DNA of 64,000 nucleotides from Bryoerythrophyllum caledonicum (taxonomy: Eukaryota; Streptophyta; Bryopsida; Pottiales; Pottiaceae). Below the pieces are notes generated by a model that searched no databases, had not been told where the DNA came from, and saw nothing but the letters and a program-made list of their open reading frames with translations. Of this stretch, positions 1 to 10,835 are shown piece by piece (the first letter of the stretch is position 1; each line of letters opens with the position of its first letter). Location of the stretch: assembly GCA_963971425.1 (NCBI GenBank), contig OZ020517.1:436501-500500 (forward strand), given 5' to 3'. The translations under genes were made by a program, and so were the position numbers.

Positions 1-92
1 AACTCACGAATGTGCGCCTCCCAGACCGCCTCAAAGTCCTTCGTCACGTTGTTCTGCGCGATGCACACCTGCTTCACCGCAATCCAGATCCC
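1..92 (-). CDS. Possible partial exon of an unidentified host gene
   Basis: On the minus strand an open frame runs off the window edge and reads GIWIAVKQVCIAQNN followed by VTKDFEAVWEAHIREF. It is preceded by a plausible acceptor (..GAATCAG at 93-95). The composition looks like ordinary protein, not low complexity. A GTGAGT donor on the same strand near 278 could belong to an upstream exon, but the two do not join in a clean frame. I do not recognise the family. It could also be chance or a retrocopy remnant. Confidence 0.25.
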
Positions 93-711
93 CTGATTCC
101 AAGTTCAGATCCATCTACATCCGCCGTACGCACCTACACACCACACCACGCCCGTCACGAACAACCCCGTCAATCGAATTTCAATGCAGCTGCACCTGAA
201 TGAGACGCAACCCTAACATGCTCTCTCCCATCCCGAAACAACGACCAAGAGTGAGGCAAACAAACCAGCGGCACTCACCAATCACAGTGCCGAGGGAGGC
301 GGCCTAAAGGATGACATGAAATCACAAGCCAACCGGAATATACGTGCCCCGATCAGCTCAATCTTCTGCCATCGAACTGTACACCACACCGTTCGAGCTC
401 CCAAGGCGGCCGCCAGCGTGCACGGTGCATCCTCTTCCTTCGAAACCCCGTCTCGCTAAGTCTTTTTGTAGGAGCCTACACCGCCCTCGTCACTTCCGCC
501 AAGCCTTTGTACACACACACTCTAATTTGCCAACACCGCCGCGCCGCGCCCCACGTTCCCACGCGCTCCTCGCTTCCGCGCCTCTTCAGCTGCCCATTCC
601 TGAGTTGCGCGCCCTGTGACTCCACGCCTTGTGCCTCCACGCAAGTCCCGCTCCCATTCCTGTGCTGCGCGCCCTGACTTCCCCAGCTTCTTCGCCACTT
701 GCTTCAACGAC
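93..711. other. No supported gene; C-rich unique-looking DNA
   Basis: Only short shadow frames are present. Around 550-680 two related C-rich segments (cattcctg(t/a)gttgcgcgccctg) form an imperfect direct repeat of about 70 bases. Nothing else is interpretable. Confidence 0.4.
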
Positions 712-1012
712 TCTTCTTCTTCTATTCTTCTATTTCTTTTTCTTTTTCTTTTTCTTTTTCTTTTTCTTTTCATTCTTTTCCTTCTTTTTCTTCTTCTTCT
801 TCTTCTAATTCTAATTTTTTATTTAATTTTTTTTTATTCTTCCTCTTCTAATTCTAATTTTCTCCTTCTCCTTTTTCTTCTTCTTCTTCTTCTTTTTCTT
901 CTTCTTCTTCTTTTTTTTCTTCTTCTTCTTCTTCTTTTTCTTCTTCTTCTTCTTTTTTTTCTTCTTCTTCTTCTTCTTTTTCTTCTTCTTCTTCTTCTTT
1001 TTCTAATTCTAA
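712..1012. repeat. Polypyrimidine microsatellite (TTC/TTTC)n
   Basis: About 300 bases are almost purely C and T on the plus strand. They start as TTTTTC units, pass through TTC and end as mixed TTC/TTTTTC blocks. Long mirror-symmetric purine-pyrimidine tracts like this can form triplex DNA. The long leucine/phenylalanine-rich frame across it is an artefact of the repeat. Confidence 0.9.
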
Positions 1013-2385
1013 TTTCACATTTTCAAATTATAAATTGTAAATCTTAAATCCTAAATTCCAAACTCTAAATTCTAAATCCTAAATTCTAACAGTTTTTCCA
1101 TTTTTTCTTCTCACTAATCTATATTTTCGCTCCTACTATTTGACCTCACACCACATAATACCACTACTCTTTTGCACTATTGAAAACAAGTTTTCAAGAT
1201 GTGGAGGTTAAAAAATTGACAATTCACTCGATATTTTATTGTGAACTTAATATGTATAAGATTGATAATCCAGATGGTCAATAAGAAGGTTTCCACCACG
1301 TGATGTTGTAAAAAGAATAAAAAGTTAAATAATACGAAGATCTCTAGGTTTACATAGAAAATAAGAACTTTTTCAGGTACCTTGCCCGACAATATGTGAA
1401 AATGGTTGACCTGGGCAAAAAAAATTGCACTAAATTCAAGAATCTTTTATTAACATCTTCAAAGAAGGTAATATTCTCTATATGTATGAAAAATCTCAAT
1501 GTGAATAGAAACTTCTAGCAAAAAATTTGGAGTTGCCCAAAGTCTCCATTTTGACTTTGAAGGCTAATAAATGTCATTTCACGAAACCAATTTTTTTTTT
1601 TTAAATTCAGAAATATCTTATTAGGGACAATCTAGATAAAAATTTCAGAAAAGAAGTTTTTTTACCCAATTTTAGAAACCTGCCCAAAATCAAAATTGTC
1701 TCTCCAAGGGACACTTGGTCATTTAGGGATAATCACTACTACTTAATGTAATGCTACCATGAAGTAGTGTTATTTGTTTTGATATTATGGAAAAAACAAT
1801 TCTTGTCTTTAGGGAAAAACAACATAATATTAATCCAAGTCAAACATTGTTGTGCCCAATGCCAGTAATAATGTTATGTACATCATAAGCACCAACTAAT
1901 TTAAATTGAATTTATCTAAATATGGATAAAGAGCGGTAAATATGTTATCTAGGTCCACAGTAGCTTTAATCCCTTAATTTTAAGAATTGTAATTATAAAT
2001 TTCAACCATGGAAACATGTCCGAGATTTGCAAAAGCCCACCTCGAGTGTTTAATCATATAGGGGTTAAGAAAAATCCAGTATCATTTTAATGTTATAATG
2101 ATGACGTCACTGTTCAATAAATTTGTACACGCTGATGTCAACCCTAATTCTATGAATATGAATTGACAAATTTGAAGTTGCTACATTTGAACTTTTCTAA
2201 GAATACTAGTCCACGGTAATAAGGGCCTTCAAAAAGTTCAAAAATTTGAAAAGTTCTCGTGAAGAAACCCTAAACCATCTATCTAAACCAAAAATAGCAA
2301 ATATATGCCTTAGTTTTAAATTTTACTAAAAAAAGACCACAGTATAAAACCCCTTTAATGCAATATGTGCACATGAAATGTAAGA
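1013..2385. other. AT-rich stretch without a recognisable gene
   Basis: The first 80 bases hold degenerate AAATCCTA/AAATTCTA octamers. The rest is AT-rich, with no long frame, no terminal repeat and no similarity I can see to the other elements in the window. If the large palindrome-bearing transposon extends leftward, this may be part of it, but its left terminus was not found here. Confidence 0.4.
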
Positions 2386-2389
2386 TTTT

Positions 2390-2445
2390 CTGCTCTCTTT
2401 TTCTGCTCACCGCTCTCCGCTCACCGCTCACCGCTCACATACGAG
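2390..2445. repeat. CACCGCT heptamer mini-array
   Basis: Four to five tandem copies of a CACCGCT-like heptamer are present. A related array in the opposite orientation (AGCGGTG) lies near 45615-45640, so the two may mark related promoter or LTR sequences. They occur about 43 kb apart and no other similarity between the loci was seen. Confidence 0.6.
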
Positions 2446-2769
2446 CTTTTCCCAAGGGTATCCCGAGGGTATCTCGGGAGCACCACACGGCCACAGGGTT
2501 TCGACCCTCACGGCTTTAGGTGCACCCATGAAGTCCAACAAAATCTGGGCGCGAGCATTTTTTTCTCCTCATTTGGTTGCTCACCAGGTTTTCTGTGTGT
2601 TCTTCTCCGCGTTGTTGTTTTGTGCATTTTGTGCGTTTATTTGTTGGTTCTTCGTTGAGACTTTGTGGTTTGTGTTTGTTTCGTTAGCGAGAGGGTTTGT
2701 TAAGTTTGTGATAGGGTTTGTTAAGTTTGTGATACTGTAGCGCTGAGTTTAGGCTTTCGTGCGCAATTT

Positions 2770-3579
2770 ATTGGAGGTTAGGGTTTCCTGCGGATAGGGT
2801 TTGTAGGACGTGCGATTTTGTGTTGTGTGAGTTCGCGTATATTGTAGCGCTAGAGTTTAGGGCTGTTTGTGTGAGAGTGTTTGAGGTTCTGTGAGTTTGT
2901 GAGAGTTTGTGTGAGTGTGTGAGTTTGTGTGAGTTTCTCTGAGTTTCTGTGAGTGTGAGTTTAGGAGAGTTTCTGTGAGCTTTTGCGAGTTTCTGTGAGT
3001 GTGTCTGAGTCTCTGTGAGCACGTAGAGTCTGAAACGGCCGTGCGCGGAGGATTGACGCGAACAAGGAAGAAGACTTGCAGCAATTTCAGTCCAATTCCT
3101 CAGTTTTAAAGGTAAGTGCACTCATTCATTCTTGCATTTCTTTTGATATTAGTGTAGTTTTGCTTTAGATATGATGTATTGACACATTATGATAGCATTG
3201 CTTTTGATGTATGTGTGAGAAAATAGATGAGATTGTGTCTTCAATGTGGTGGTTTGAATGTGGTTGTTTGTGGATATTTGTCGTGGTTTGTGCTAGTTTA
3301 AAAGTGCTGGTTTGTGCTAGTTTAGATGTGCACATTGAAGTCAATGTTGTGGTTTCAATTGCTAAGTTCAATGTGCTGAATTCAATGTGTTGATTTCATT
3401 GTGCTCATTTCAAAGTGCTGATTTCATTGTGAATGATTTCAATGTGAATGATTTCAATGTGTTGGTTTCAATGTGCTACTGTGATTGATTTTGTGTGTGG
3501 GTTTGTTAGTGTTGTTGCAGGACGTCTAGTTCCAGCAGAATTAGTCTGGGATTAAGGTTCGTAATCAATGGCTGAAAGG
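2770..3579 (+). other. Probable 5' leader exons and leader intron of the ParB/MTase-like gene
   Basis: A GT-rich leader (degenerate GTGAGTTT repeats, about 2855-3010) ends in a strong donor, AAAG|GTAAGT at 3112. The matching acceptor TTGTTGCAG|G is at 3520. The second leader exon, 3521-3579, contains the only good start, ATG at 3569 (Met-Ala-Glu-Arg), and closes with AG|GTAAAA. The intron 3112-3520 carries TTTCAATGTGCTG-like repeats but none of the TTTAGCTCGA palindromes found further down. This is inferred from splice signals only, and no transcript was available. Confidence 0.5.
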
Positions 3580-3687
3580 TAAAATCCATTTTCTCACCCA
3601 GCAGCCCTAAACCCTACGCCTTCAATATCATAGAACGAACAAAGAATATCCACAAACTGCAATAAATAAGCTCTTCAAAGAACACAG

Positions 3688-4160
3688 TTTAGCTCGAGTC
3701 GAGCTAAAGTGGAACATCGATATTGCACTAATGTCCACACTTTAGCTCGACTCGAGCTAAAGTGGGCCTCTACTGTGCACTATTGTCCTCACTACAGCTC
3801 GAGGTAAGCTCAAGTTGGCCTCTACTGTGCACACTGGGCCACACTTTAGCTCGAGTCGAGCTAAAGTGCGCCCTCCAGCATGCTCTATTGGCTACACTTT
3901 ACCTCGACTCGAGGTAAAGTGTGACCAACAAAGCACGCTGGAGAGCGCAATTCAGCTCGATTCGAGCTAAAGTGTAGACAGTAAAGCACAGTAAAGGCCC
4001 ACTTAAGCTCGAGTCGAGATAAAAAACCGCTAACTACGTCTTTGGTTGCGCTAACGCCGACTCTAGAAAAAGTAATCATAAATACAACTCCTGAACTCTG
4101 AATCAAAAAATACATGAAATTCCAGAAAAGCCATCACACTTTACCTCGAATCGAGCTAAA
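3688..4160. repeat. Cluster of eight TTTAGCTCGA-type palindromes in intron 1
   Basis: Copies lie at 3688-3708, 3738-3764, about 3791-3815 (decayed), 3842-3868, 3894-3922, 3951-3971, 4003-4023 and 4140-4160. Spacing is roughly 40-60 bases, then looser. The copy at 3894-3922 has the arm TTTACCTCGA with the matching change on the other side, so it is again a perfect palindrome (29 bp). The sequences between the copies share a loose theme (tactgtgcac, cactattg), which suggests that the array grew by duplication of ~55-bp units. Confidence 0.9.
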
Positions 4161-4496
4161 GAGTAAGACAGAGAACATAAACAACAACTCAAACACAACA
4201 ATATTCGGACTCTAATCATTCCAGAAATAAAGTATACCAATGATAACTATGACTTAACTCATGTCAACTTCTCGTTCACCTATCACAAGTGTGCAAGAGC
4301 TTAAAAACCGCTCCAACCACTTGAGAGCCTCGATGAGTGAGGTTCGTGATTGATTGAAGCGGAACTGAAGCTCTTCCACAGTTCTGAGAGTTGAAAGAGA
4401 AGTAGCCATAAATTAAATTAAAAAGTCTAGTGATGTCGTTTGAATGATCAATGATTGTGTCAGGTCTAATCAGCTATGCATTCTATGTATAAGCAC

Positions 4497-4844
4497 TTTA
4501 GCTCGAGTCGAGGTAAAGATGAAGCTAAAGGATGAATACAACAATGTTACAGTCCTGTATTTGCAGTCTAGTATCTCAACTCATGTCTACTTTTCGTTCA
4601 CCTCTCATAAATCGTGCAAGTGCTTCAGTCCCGCTCAAACCACTTGAGAACCTCTAAGAGTGAGGTTCGTGAGTGATTTGAGCGTGAATTGAAGCTCTTC
4701 CACAGTTTTGGGAGTTGATCATGAAGTAGGCATGAAGTGATTTAAAGGGCCTAAGATAATGATCGAATTGAATATATTATGTTGCAGACTATTATTCACA
4801 TACTTGTATTTCACTACACTTTAGCTCGAGTCGAGCTAATGTGT
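4497..4844. repeat. Two further palindromes in intron 1
   Basis: 4497-4517 is near-symmetric (one arm GCTCGA, the other CGAGGT). 4816-4844 is symmetric over 29 bases except for one outer pair. Between them, 4560-4740 partly repeats 4250-4400 (cttctcgttcacc.., cacttgaga.cct), so the intron contains a ~300-bp direct duplication around the palindromes. Confidence 0.8.
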
Positions 4845-4914
4845 GCCCTCGGCGTCCTAATCGGATGATCATATGAGAAATCTAATATCTGTGCTCTGTT
4901 TCGTGTTTGTGCAG

Positions 4915-6361
4915 GTCTGAGAAGGACAGGATGGTGTCTCAGCTGCAGCACTTCTTCCAGCCTAAGCCCGTCGACATTGATGATGACGATGGAGACGACA
5001 ACAACCACTTGGATTGTTGGGAGCTGAAGGACCCATCAATGACACTGAAGTGGACGCTACTGTGGGCGACCTATACGGATCATTTAGTGTTTGGTCAGAC
5101 CTTCGTTGGTCCTATCGTCGATCCCCAGCACATCGACTTCAAGGCGAAGATTACTGATGTAGTCCACGAAGACAACGATCACGTTAAGTTGTCGTGTGAG
5201 ACGACCACTGAGTCCTTAGATCCGTATTTATTTACTATCGTAGTGGACAATAGTTCATCTCCCTTCTGTATCCACGATTTAGTCGATTCTCTTAGGTCGT
5301 CCAAATTTGATGAAATTGTAGCTCAGGTCGAGCATGAGATCTCTCTTAAGAAATGGGAGACTAGTAGCGGACAGCCGCTGAAAGCAAAGGCTGTAGCTAA
5401 TAAACTGCGCGTCATTCTATCTAGAATGAGTACCTTTGCCGCTCTAGATAAGGCCAAGAATATCGCGGCAAGACGACCGATAGAACTATCAACGGTTTCG
5501 GGGGCCGTGACCAGTAGCCAGGACATGAGTCAAGCGTCGGTACCGGTGAGAACACCAGGTGCGAGAACAAGCCGAAGCACCCTGCGCAATACGCTGTCTG
5601 CTTCCCCCGTGAAGAAGCGGTCAGCTGCCAAGAAGCCGGAGACCTCTTCAAGAAAGAAGTCGAAACTCGTATCAGAGGAGGAGTTAGCCAATTCGATGGC
5701 CTCTGCACTCTCGGAGCTCCCTAAGGCGCTCGGATACGGAGAGACAATCGACTACAACAACGTCCAACAGATTTACCAGAAATTCTGGACGGAGTGTTAG
5801 AGCTGCTTCTTCAAAGGCGACCGAGAGATGAAGATCGAGCTTGACGTGATGAGGTTGCATAATGCACCTCCAGAGTGGACGATCCGTGCGTTCGAACCTC
5901 GAGGCATGGAGGAGTTGAAGCATTACTACCTCCAAATGCCCGACAAGACACAGAAGCAGACTCTTTGCGTCATGCCGAAGCTCGACGCTATGCCGACGAC
6001 TCTTGAGGAGCTCAACGACTGTGACTACTACATCATCAATGGCCAGCACAGCGTTGCTGCCTCAAAGGAGATGATAAACGGCAACGTCCCGGAGGTTATG
6101 AGAAGGCACTTCCGAACATGGCAATGTTACATTGTCTGGACTCAAGATCCAGAGAAGCTGAGGAAGATATCCGCATATTATAATCGCGTGAATCACTTGG
6201 TCCAGTTCAAGCCGACGTGGGCAACCAATATCCTCGGCTCTCGTGCTTTGTGGATCCAAGCTGGTAGACCAATGCCCAAGCACTCCGCCACGGGCGTTCG
6301 AGGGTCTCACAAGTCAGGTCGGAGAACTGCAGCTGAAATGGCCAATGACAAGAGGTTTGAG
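4915..6361 (+). CDS. Exon 2: N-terminal region plus ParB/DGQHR-like domain
   Basis: Acceptor TTTGTGCAG|G at 4914 completes the arginine codon begun in exon 1. The first ~300 residues start with an acidic patch (DIDDDDGDD) and a globular unknown segment. They end in a lysine/arginine/serine-rich tail (SPVKKRSAAKKPE) that could be a nuclear signal. After an in-frame TAG at 5798-5800 the frame continues unchanged. The region 5828-6361 contains DYYIINGQHSVAASKEMI, which resembles the signature loop of ParB-like and DGQHR proteins (known to bind nucleotides or DNA), followed by RTWQCYIVWTQDPEKL and an N/Q-rich helix. The exon ends GAG|GTAATA. An alternative is that 4915-5800 and 5828-6361 are two proteins in one mRNA, but there is no intergenic signal. 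Confidence 0.6.
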
Positions 6362-6384
6362 GTAATATATCTTAACCAAGGTCA

Positions 6385-6510
6385 TGCACTTTAGCTCGAC
6401 TCGAGCTAAAGTGCAAATTCGCTCTGTATCTGTACAGTCATCTGTATAGATAATGAGTCGTCATTGTCTACTCTTGGTATGCAAGTTAGCTCGAGTCGAG
6501 CTAACTTGCA
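6385..6510. repeat. Two perfect 31-bp palindromes in intron 2
   Basis: 6385-6415 and 6480-6510 are each perfect 31-base palindromes with an odd central base (C and G respectively). Their inner halves are identical (TTAGCTCGA), but the outer arms differ: TGCACT in one and TGCAAG in the other, each mirrored exactly on the far side. Compensated differences of this kind show that the symmetry itself is maintained. They sit 65 bp apart in a 227-bp intron. Confidence 0.95.
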
Positions 6511-6588
6511 GTATTTGGACGCTACTGGACATGTTTGTATTCCTGCTTTAATTGTAAACTCAAACGACCCTTTTTATATTCTGCGCAG

Positions 6589-7406
6589 CCATTTCTTAAC
6601 GCGGTTCGTGAGCGATTCGCAATGATTGACGTTGCGAAGAGCCAGGCGGCGCTCAAGAAAGCCGGGAAGGCGAAGGAGCTCTCAATTACGAATGAGGTGA
6701 AGATCATCACCGCGACAGATGAGACCTTCAAGCTCTGGTCGGACGTCATCTCTTCCGCGGTGCATGGCGACCTCATCAACGTGGATTCGACTTCGATGCC
6801 CTTGGCAAAGTTCAAGGACGCGAAGTCTTGGGTGCCGGAGAAGGATGGGGTCCTTACGCACGAGTTCTTCAAGTTTCTCGGCAATATGACCGAAGCCGAT
6901 CACGCGAAAATGTGCAAGCACATTCTCAATCGATCAGGGCCATCTCGGAAACTGCCCTACCCTAAGGTGGTTATAAAGATGCCGAATTCTACGCTGGAGG
7001 ATTGCTACACGGCCCGGGATTGGGTGGATCGGAGGAAGAGGAAGGAGGTCGCTCGGATGGAGCTTCAACTGATCAGGCCGGAGCTGGCCTTCTTCAACAG
7101 CGCTGGAGGGTACAGTCGTTCAAACTGGCGGACGTTCAAAAGGAACTACAACGTCAGCAAGGCCTCAAAGCGTGCCCTCTTGGATTGGGGACCACCGGAT
7201 TCGTACTACGCAAACTCGAGGCAGACGCAGTTTCGCAACTGCAAATGTGAAGATCTCTCTCCGTATGCGAAGGAGTTCTTCAGAGTCTTCATCGATGTGC
7301 GGTCGCGGTTCGTTCCACCTGTGGGAGCCCTACACTTCCGTTCTTACAAGGCGGCAACAAATTCGCTCGGGACGTGGCCTTCGCATTTGTGGCGCAACCT
7401 GGGATG
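6589..7406 (+). CDS. Exon 3 (5' part): methyltransferase-like region with GPPD motif
   Basis: Acceptor TTCTGCGCAG at 6588 joins ..RFE to PFLNAVRERFAMIDV. The segment is alpha/beta in character and contains ALLDWGPPDSYYANS at about 7170-7210. This is comparable to the catalytic DPPY (motif IV) of N4/N6 DNA methyltransferases, but with the final aromatic replaced by Asp. In beta-class enzymes motif IV precedes motif I, and that is the order seen here, since an FGGTE segment follows at 11830-11850. The reading frame is interrupted at 7406 by an inserted element. Assignment to DNA methylases is by motif inspection only, and the altered motif may mean loss of catalysis. Confidence 0.5.
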
Positions 7407-7934
7407 TGTGGAACTCCGTTTCCACATGTTGCCGAAAGTTAACTTTAAATCCGGTTAAAACAAAAAAAATTAGTTAAGTAGTTATGATGGTTTCCACTAG
7501 AATTCATCCAATAGTCGTCAGAAAAGAATAATGACGGATGGATCAGGTTGCGAACCCTAATTAAGCCAAAATCTGTTAAAATCGGAGCCGGAGCAGTTAC
7601 CGGTTTTCCGGGGCGGACAGTTATTCGGAACCGTCAGCCGGAACTGTCGCCATCAACTGTCATCATGACTCCGTACTAACTGCCGGACTACTTAAGGCTG
7701 GGATTCGGGAGGAGAACTCTTTTCTTCTCCATTCCTTCGTCGCGTACAGGATTTTCGTCTTCAGGCTTTCTTCCTCTCCCTCTTTCACTTCCTCGCTCCC
7801 GGTTCCAAAACTCTGACCGTTAGGGTTTGAAGCTTAGACGGATAGAATGGACGTGCGTCCGTTAGGGAGTGCTTTTGTGAGGACGGTGCGTGCAGGGACT
7901 ACCTTGAGAGACGGTGAGGATTTAGGAGGCCCTC

Positions 7935-9995
7935 ATGAAGACTGTACCGATGGCAAAGAAGAAGAGGACGGATAGAGACGGGCGCGGCAAAAGAGACGAA
8001 GAGCCGGCCGCGGGACTTCCCCCTTTGGCCCGAGTCCTTCTGGACATCCCCGAAGACCTGGACGAATTCAACCTCCTGAAGTCGAGCCTGAAGACTATGG
8101 GGTGCGAAGGGTTGCTCGAAGTCCCCTGGGGTATGCGGGAGGAGATCTACGTCCAGGAGCTTATCGGCGCTCCGGACAAGAAGTACTAGGGGTTACTGAG
8201 AGCCCATCCGGAAAACTGGGGAGTTCCGGAATGGTCCCAGGCGTACGACTTCCGGGGCGGACGCACCAAAGTGGTGGAACGGCGAGACGAATTCCTGGTG
8301 GACGAATTTGCGAGTTCGGCTGACCCAAAGGACGGCTACAACATGCAGGACCTTCGGCATCTGGACGCCCAGCTCGTGCTAGGGTTTTTAAACCCTATTT
8401 TCCATCCGGAAAAACCAAAGCGGGTGGTGGCGAAGTGGGCCTGCACCTTCCTCGGGGCGCTCCGGAAGAAGATAGTAGTGGATTGGGGAACGCTTATGAC
8501 GGACATGATCAACCGTCTAGTAGCCAACCTCCAGAGGGTGAAGAAGACGGCAACACCCTTGGCCTCCTATGTGGTGCACCTCTATGCGCACCACCAGCAA
8601 CTCACTACGGCGGAAGTCCGGAAGTACGATACCGTCTTCAACTTCCAGAAGTACGGAGGGGACGAGTCTGAAGAGGAAGAATCCGGAGAGGGGGAGCCAG
8701 CGTCGGAAGCAGCCACCACCAGCACTCCGGAGGGCCGGAAGGTCCCAAAGAGACCTCGGGGGAAGGAACCTGCGACGGAGAGTCCGGGCATCCGAAGCTC
8801 CTCTGCATCATCCGGAGAAGACGAGTCTGGACCCTCAGAAGGGACCAGCCGGAAGAGGAGAAAGGTGGACCGGGACGACTCCAAGGGCCAGCTCAAACTG
8901 ATGGATGAGCTGACCCGCGACATTGGCTGGAGGGTTGGGCTCCTCAAGGAGACCAACTACATCATCACCAGCAGCGTGGAGCAAATCTTCCGGAGTCTGG
9001 GCGTCGAACGGCTGGAGGACGCCATTAACCGGGTGGAAGAACTCCGGAGCCGGGAGGTGGGCACGAAGGCGTTGCACACTCAAATCGCCTCTCTATACAA
9101 GGCAAGTAACGATATGGAGAGGAAGATGAAGCAGTATCTAACAGAGGCGGCTGTAGCGGTGACGGCCCGGAAACTGGCCGAGGAGAAGGCCAACGCTTCC
9201 GCAGCGGCTTTACTGGAAGTCCGGGCCTTCTTGGACCTACCGGTCGACGTGGTCAACCGAAGCCGGCTCTTCACCGAGTTGGTGGAGAAGAAGGAGAAGG
9301 TCACTCGGGCCAACATCATCCGGTTCCTCTTTGACCAGGCTGACAAGATGGGAAGGACCTGGGAGCAGATGAAGGTGCTAGTCAACAACATTGTCGTCGA
9401 ATTTCTGGAAGAACCTGCAGCGCCTGGACCGGAAGGCACGCCGACCCCAACTCGAACAACAGCCACTCCGGAACCACCACCCAAGACCACCCCAGCGCCG
9501 GGAACCTCCGCGAACCCGGAGTCCCTGGATACCCCGCCACGGACACCGGCGGAAGGGATCGTGCCCCCTAACCCGAGTACCAGCGAGATCCTGAAGACAC
9601 TTCCGGATCTCCTGTCGCCACCCACTATGCGGCTTCCAGATCCCCCGACAGAGGGCGGCCTTCCAGCTCCTCCAAGGTCAGTGTCACGAAGGTTAGCATC
9701 CGGAGCCAGGAGTCCGTCCGGAAGCTACAGGGACTTGGTCCAAGAGACCGGGTCAGTTTCCGCGGCAGGCACCCCAGCACCTCCGCTTTCGGAAGGATCT
9801 CCGGCCCAGCCCCCTCTACCCCCGGACGCCCGGTCTCCAGGGGTGGTTGTTCCCTCACCAACCGGCCCAGCCAACAGGAAGACCAACCTTTCGCCGGCGG
9901 CTTCAAAGAAGGCAAAGGGTAAGGCGCGCGTTCCGGTGGAGAGTTCCCCCTCCCGCCGGAGTGGGAGAAATCGGGGTCCCGGTGCTCCTACTTAG
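7935..9995 (+). pseudogene. Gag-like / plant-transposon-type protein of the TGTGGG element (one in-frame stop)
   Basis: A frame of about 687 codons has a single TAG at 8187-8189 and is otherwise open. The N-terminal ~230 residues form a conserved helical domain shared with the two other copies (MGC.GLL...WG, RAHPENWGVPEW, LRHLDAQLVLGFLNPIFH, KPKRVVAKW). The layout resembles the 'putative plant transposon protein' domains found in gag-like ORFs. Next come an acidic/basic linker with a possible nuclear signal (SRKRRK), a coiled-coil-prone stretch (about 8890-9400) and a Pro/Ser/Thr-rich tail with many TPxP repeats. No CCHC knuckle, protease or polymerase is present. The ATG at 7935 and another at 7950 are both possible starts. 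Confidence 0.6.
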
Positions 9996-10813
9996 GGTAA
10001 AACTAGGTTGTAAGTTTCTTTTTGTTAAACACTTTTTCTCAGGGTAAGAGTCCGGATCAGCAGCGACTAACGATGGGGCCCCAAGTGCACCCGGCTGCTA
10101 CCGGAATCAATAGCCAGGTTTTGTTAGAGAAGGAAGTCCGGAGTCCAGGAACTGTTCCGAGATTTTAGGATCTGAGATCCGATCTGGGACTTTTCCGGAT
10201 TTCTTGGATCTTTTAGATAAGATCTAGCGGATTTTCCATAATCATAGGTAGAAGGAAATCTGAATTTAGAGAATTCAGAGAGTATTTAGTAGGAGGTTTT
10301 TGGGAAAAAACCTTCGTCTTGTTCATCTCACTCGGAAATATACGTTACCATTTGCTTCACCAGATTTGCTACCTTGTGTTTTTGTGGGGCGTATGAATCC
10401 TGTGAGTGACGGATCCTTTCTGGAGGGTGTGGTTGTGTGAGGACTTTTCCGGACTAGAATAACTCACTTATTTTGCCGGAGGGGGAAGTTATCGAGGGTA
10501 GTGTCAGGAGATCGCCCGGGAGAGCTGGAGAGAACTATTGCAGAGGTGTTCTTGGTAGTTCCCAGGGTCCGGAAGTAGCCAGGAGGGGAAGAGATGAACT
10601 GCAGAGGTGTTCCTGGTAATCTCTAGTTTGCGCGGGAAACCGCGCTAAACTGATCTCCGGTCAATACCGGAGTTCTCCCCTAAGAGAGGAAGAAAAAGCT
10701 TGATACCAGTACCTAGATAAAGTAACCATAGCGAACCGTGAGTCTCTGATCCGGAAAATTACAGTCATACCCCCCGGAATGCCGTTGTAGCCGGGTTAGT
10801 CTCTGTGTGACCG

Positions 10814-10835
10814 CATCCGGAAGGCCTTCCGGATG
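10814..10835. repeat. Perfect 22-bp palindrome conserved between TGTGGG elements
   Basis: The half-site CATCCGGAAGG is followed by its exact reverse complement. The same 22 bases occur at 51795-51816 in copy 2, in the same relative place near the 3' end and with conserved flanks (GACCG before, TCGTGAGAGT after). It lies downstream of the coding frame. Confidence 0.9.

Noticed and set aside
616..1047. 143-residue Leu/Phe-rich frame suggesting a membrane protein
   Set aside because: It is a translation of the TTC/TTTC microsatellite.
2528..2740. 70-residue hydrophobic small protein at 2528
   Set aside because: It lies in a T-rich leader just upstream of the donor-bearing exon, has no conserved feature, and the length is unremarkable for random AT-rich sequence.
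3688..4160. CRISPR-like array of TTTAGCTCGA repeats
   Set aside because: The repeats are palindromic, vary in arms and spacing, sit in a spliced intron of a eukaryotic gene and have no cas genes or unique equal-length spacers.
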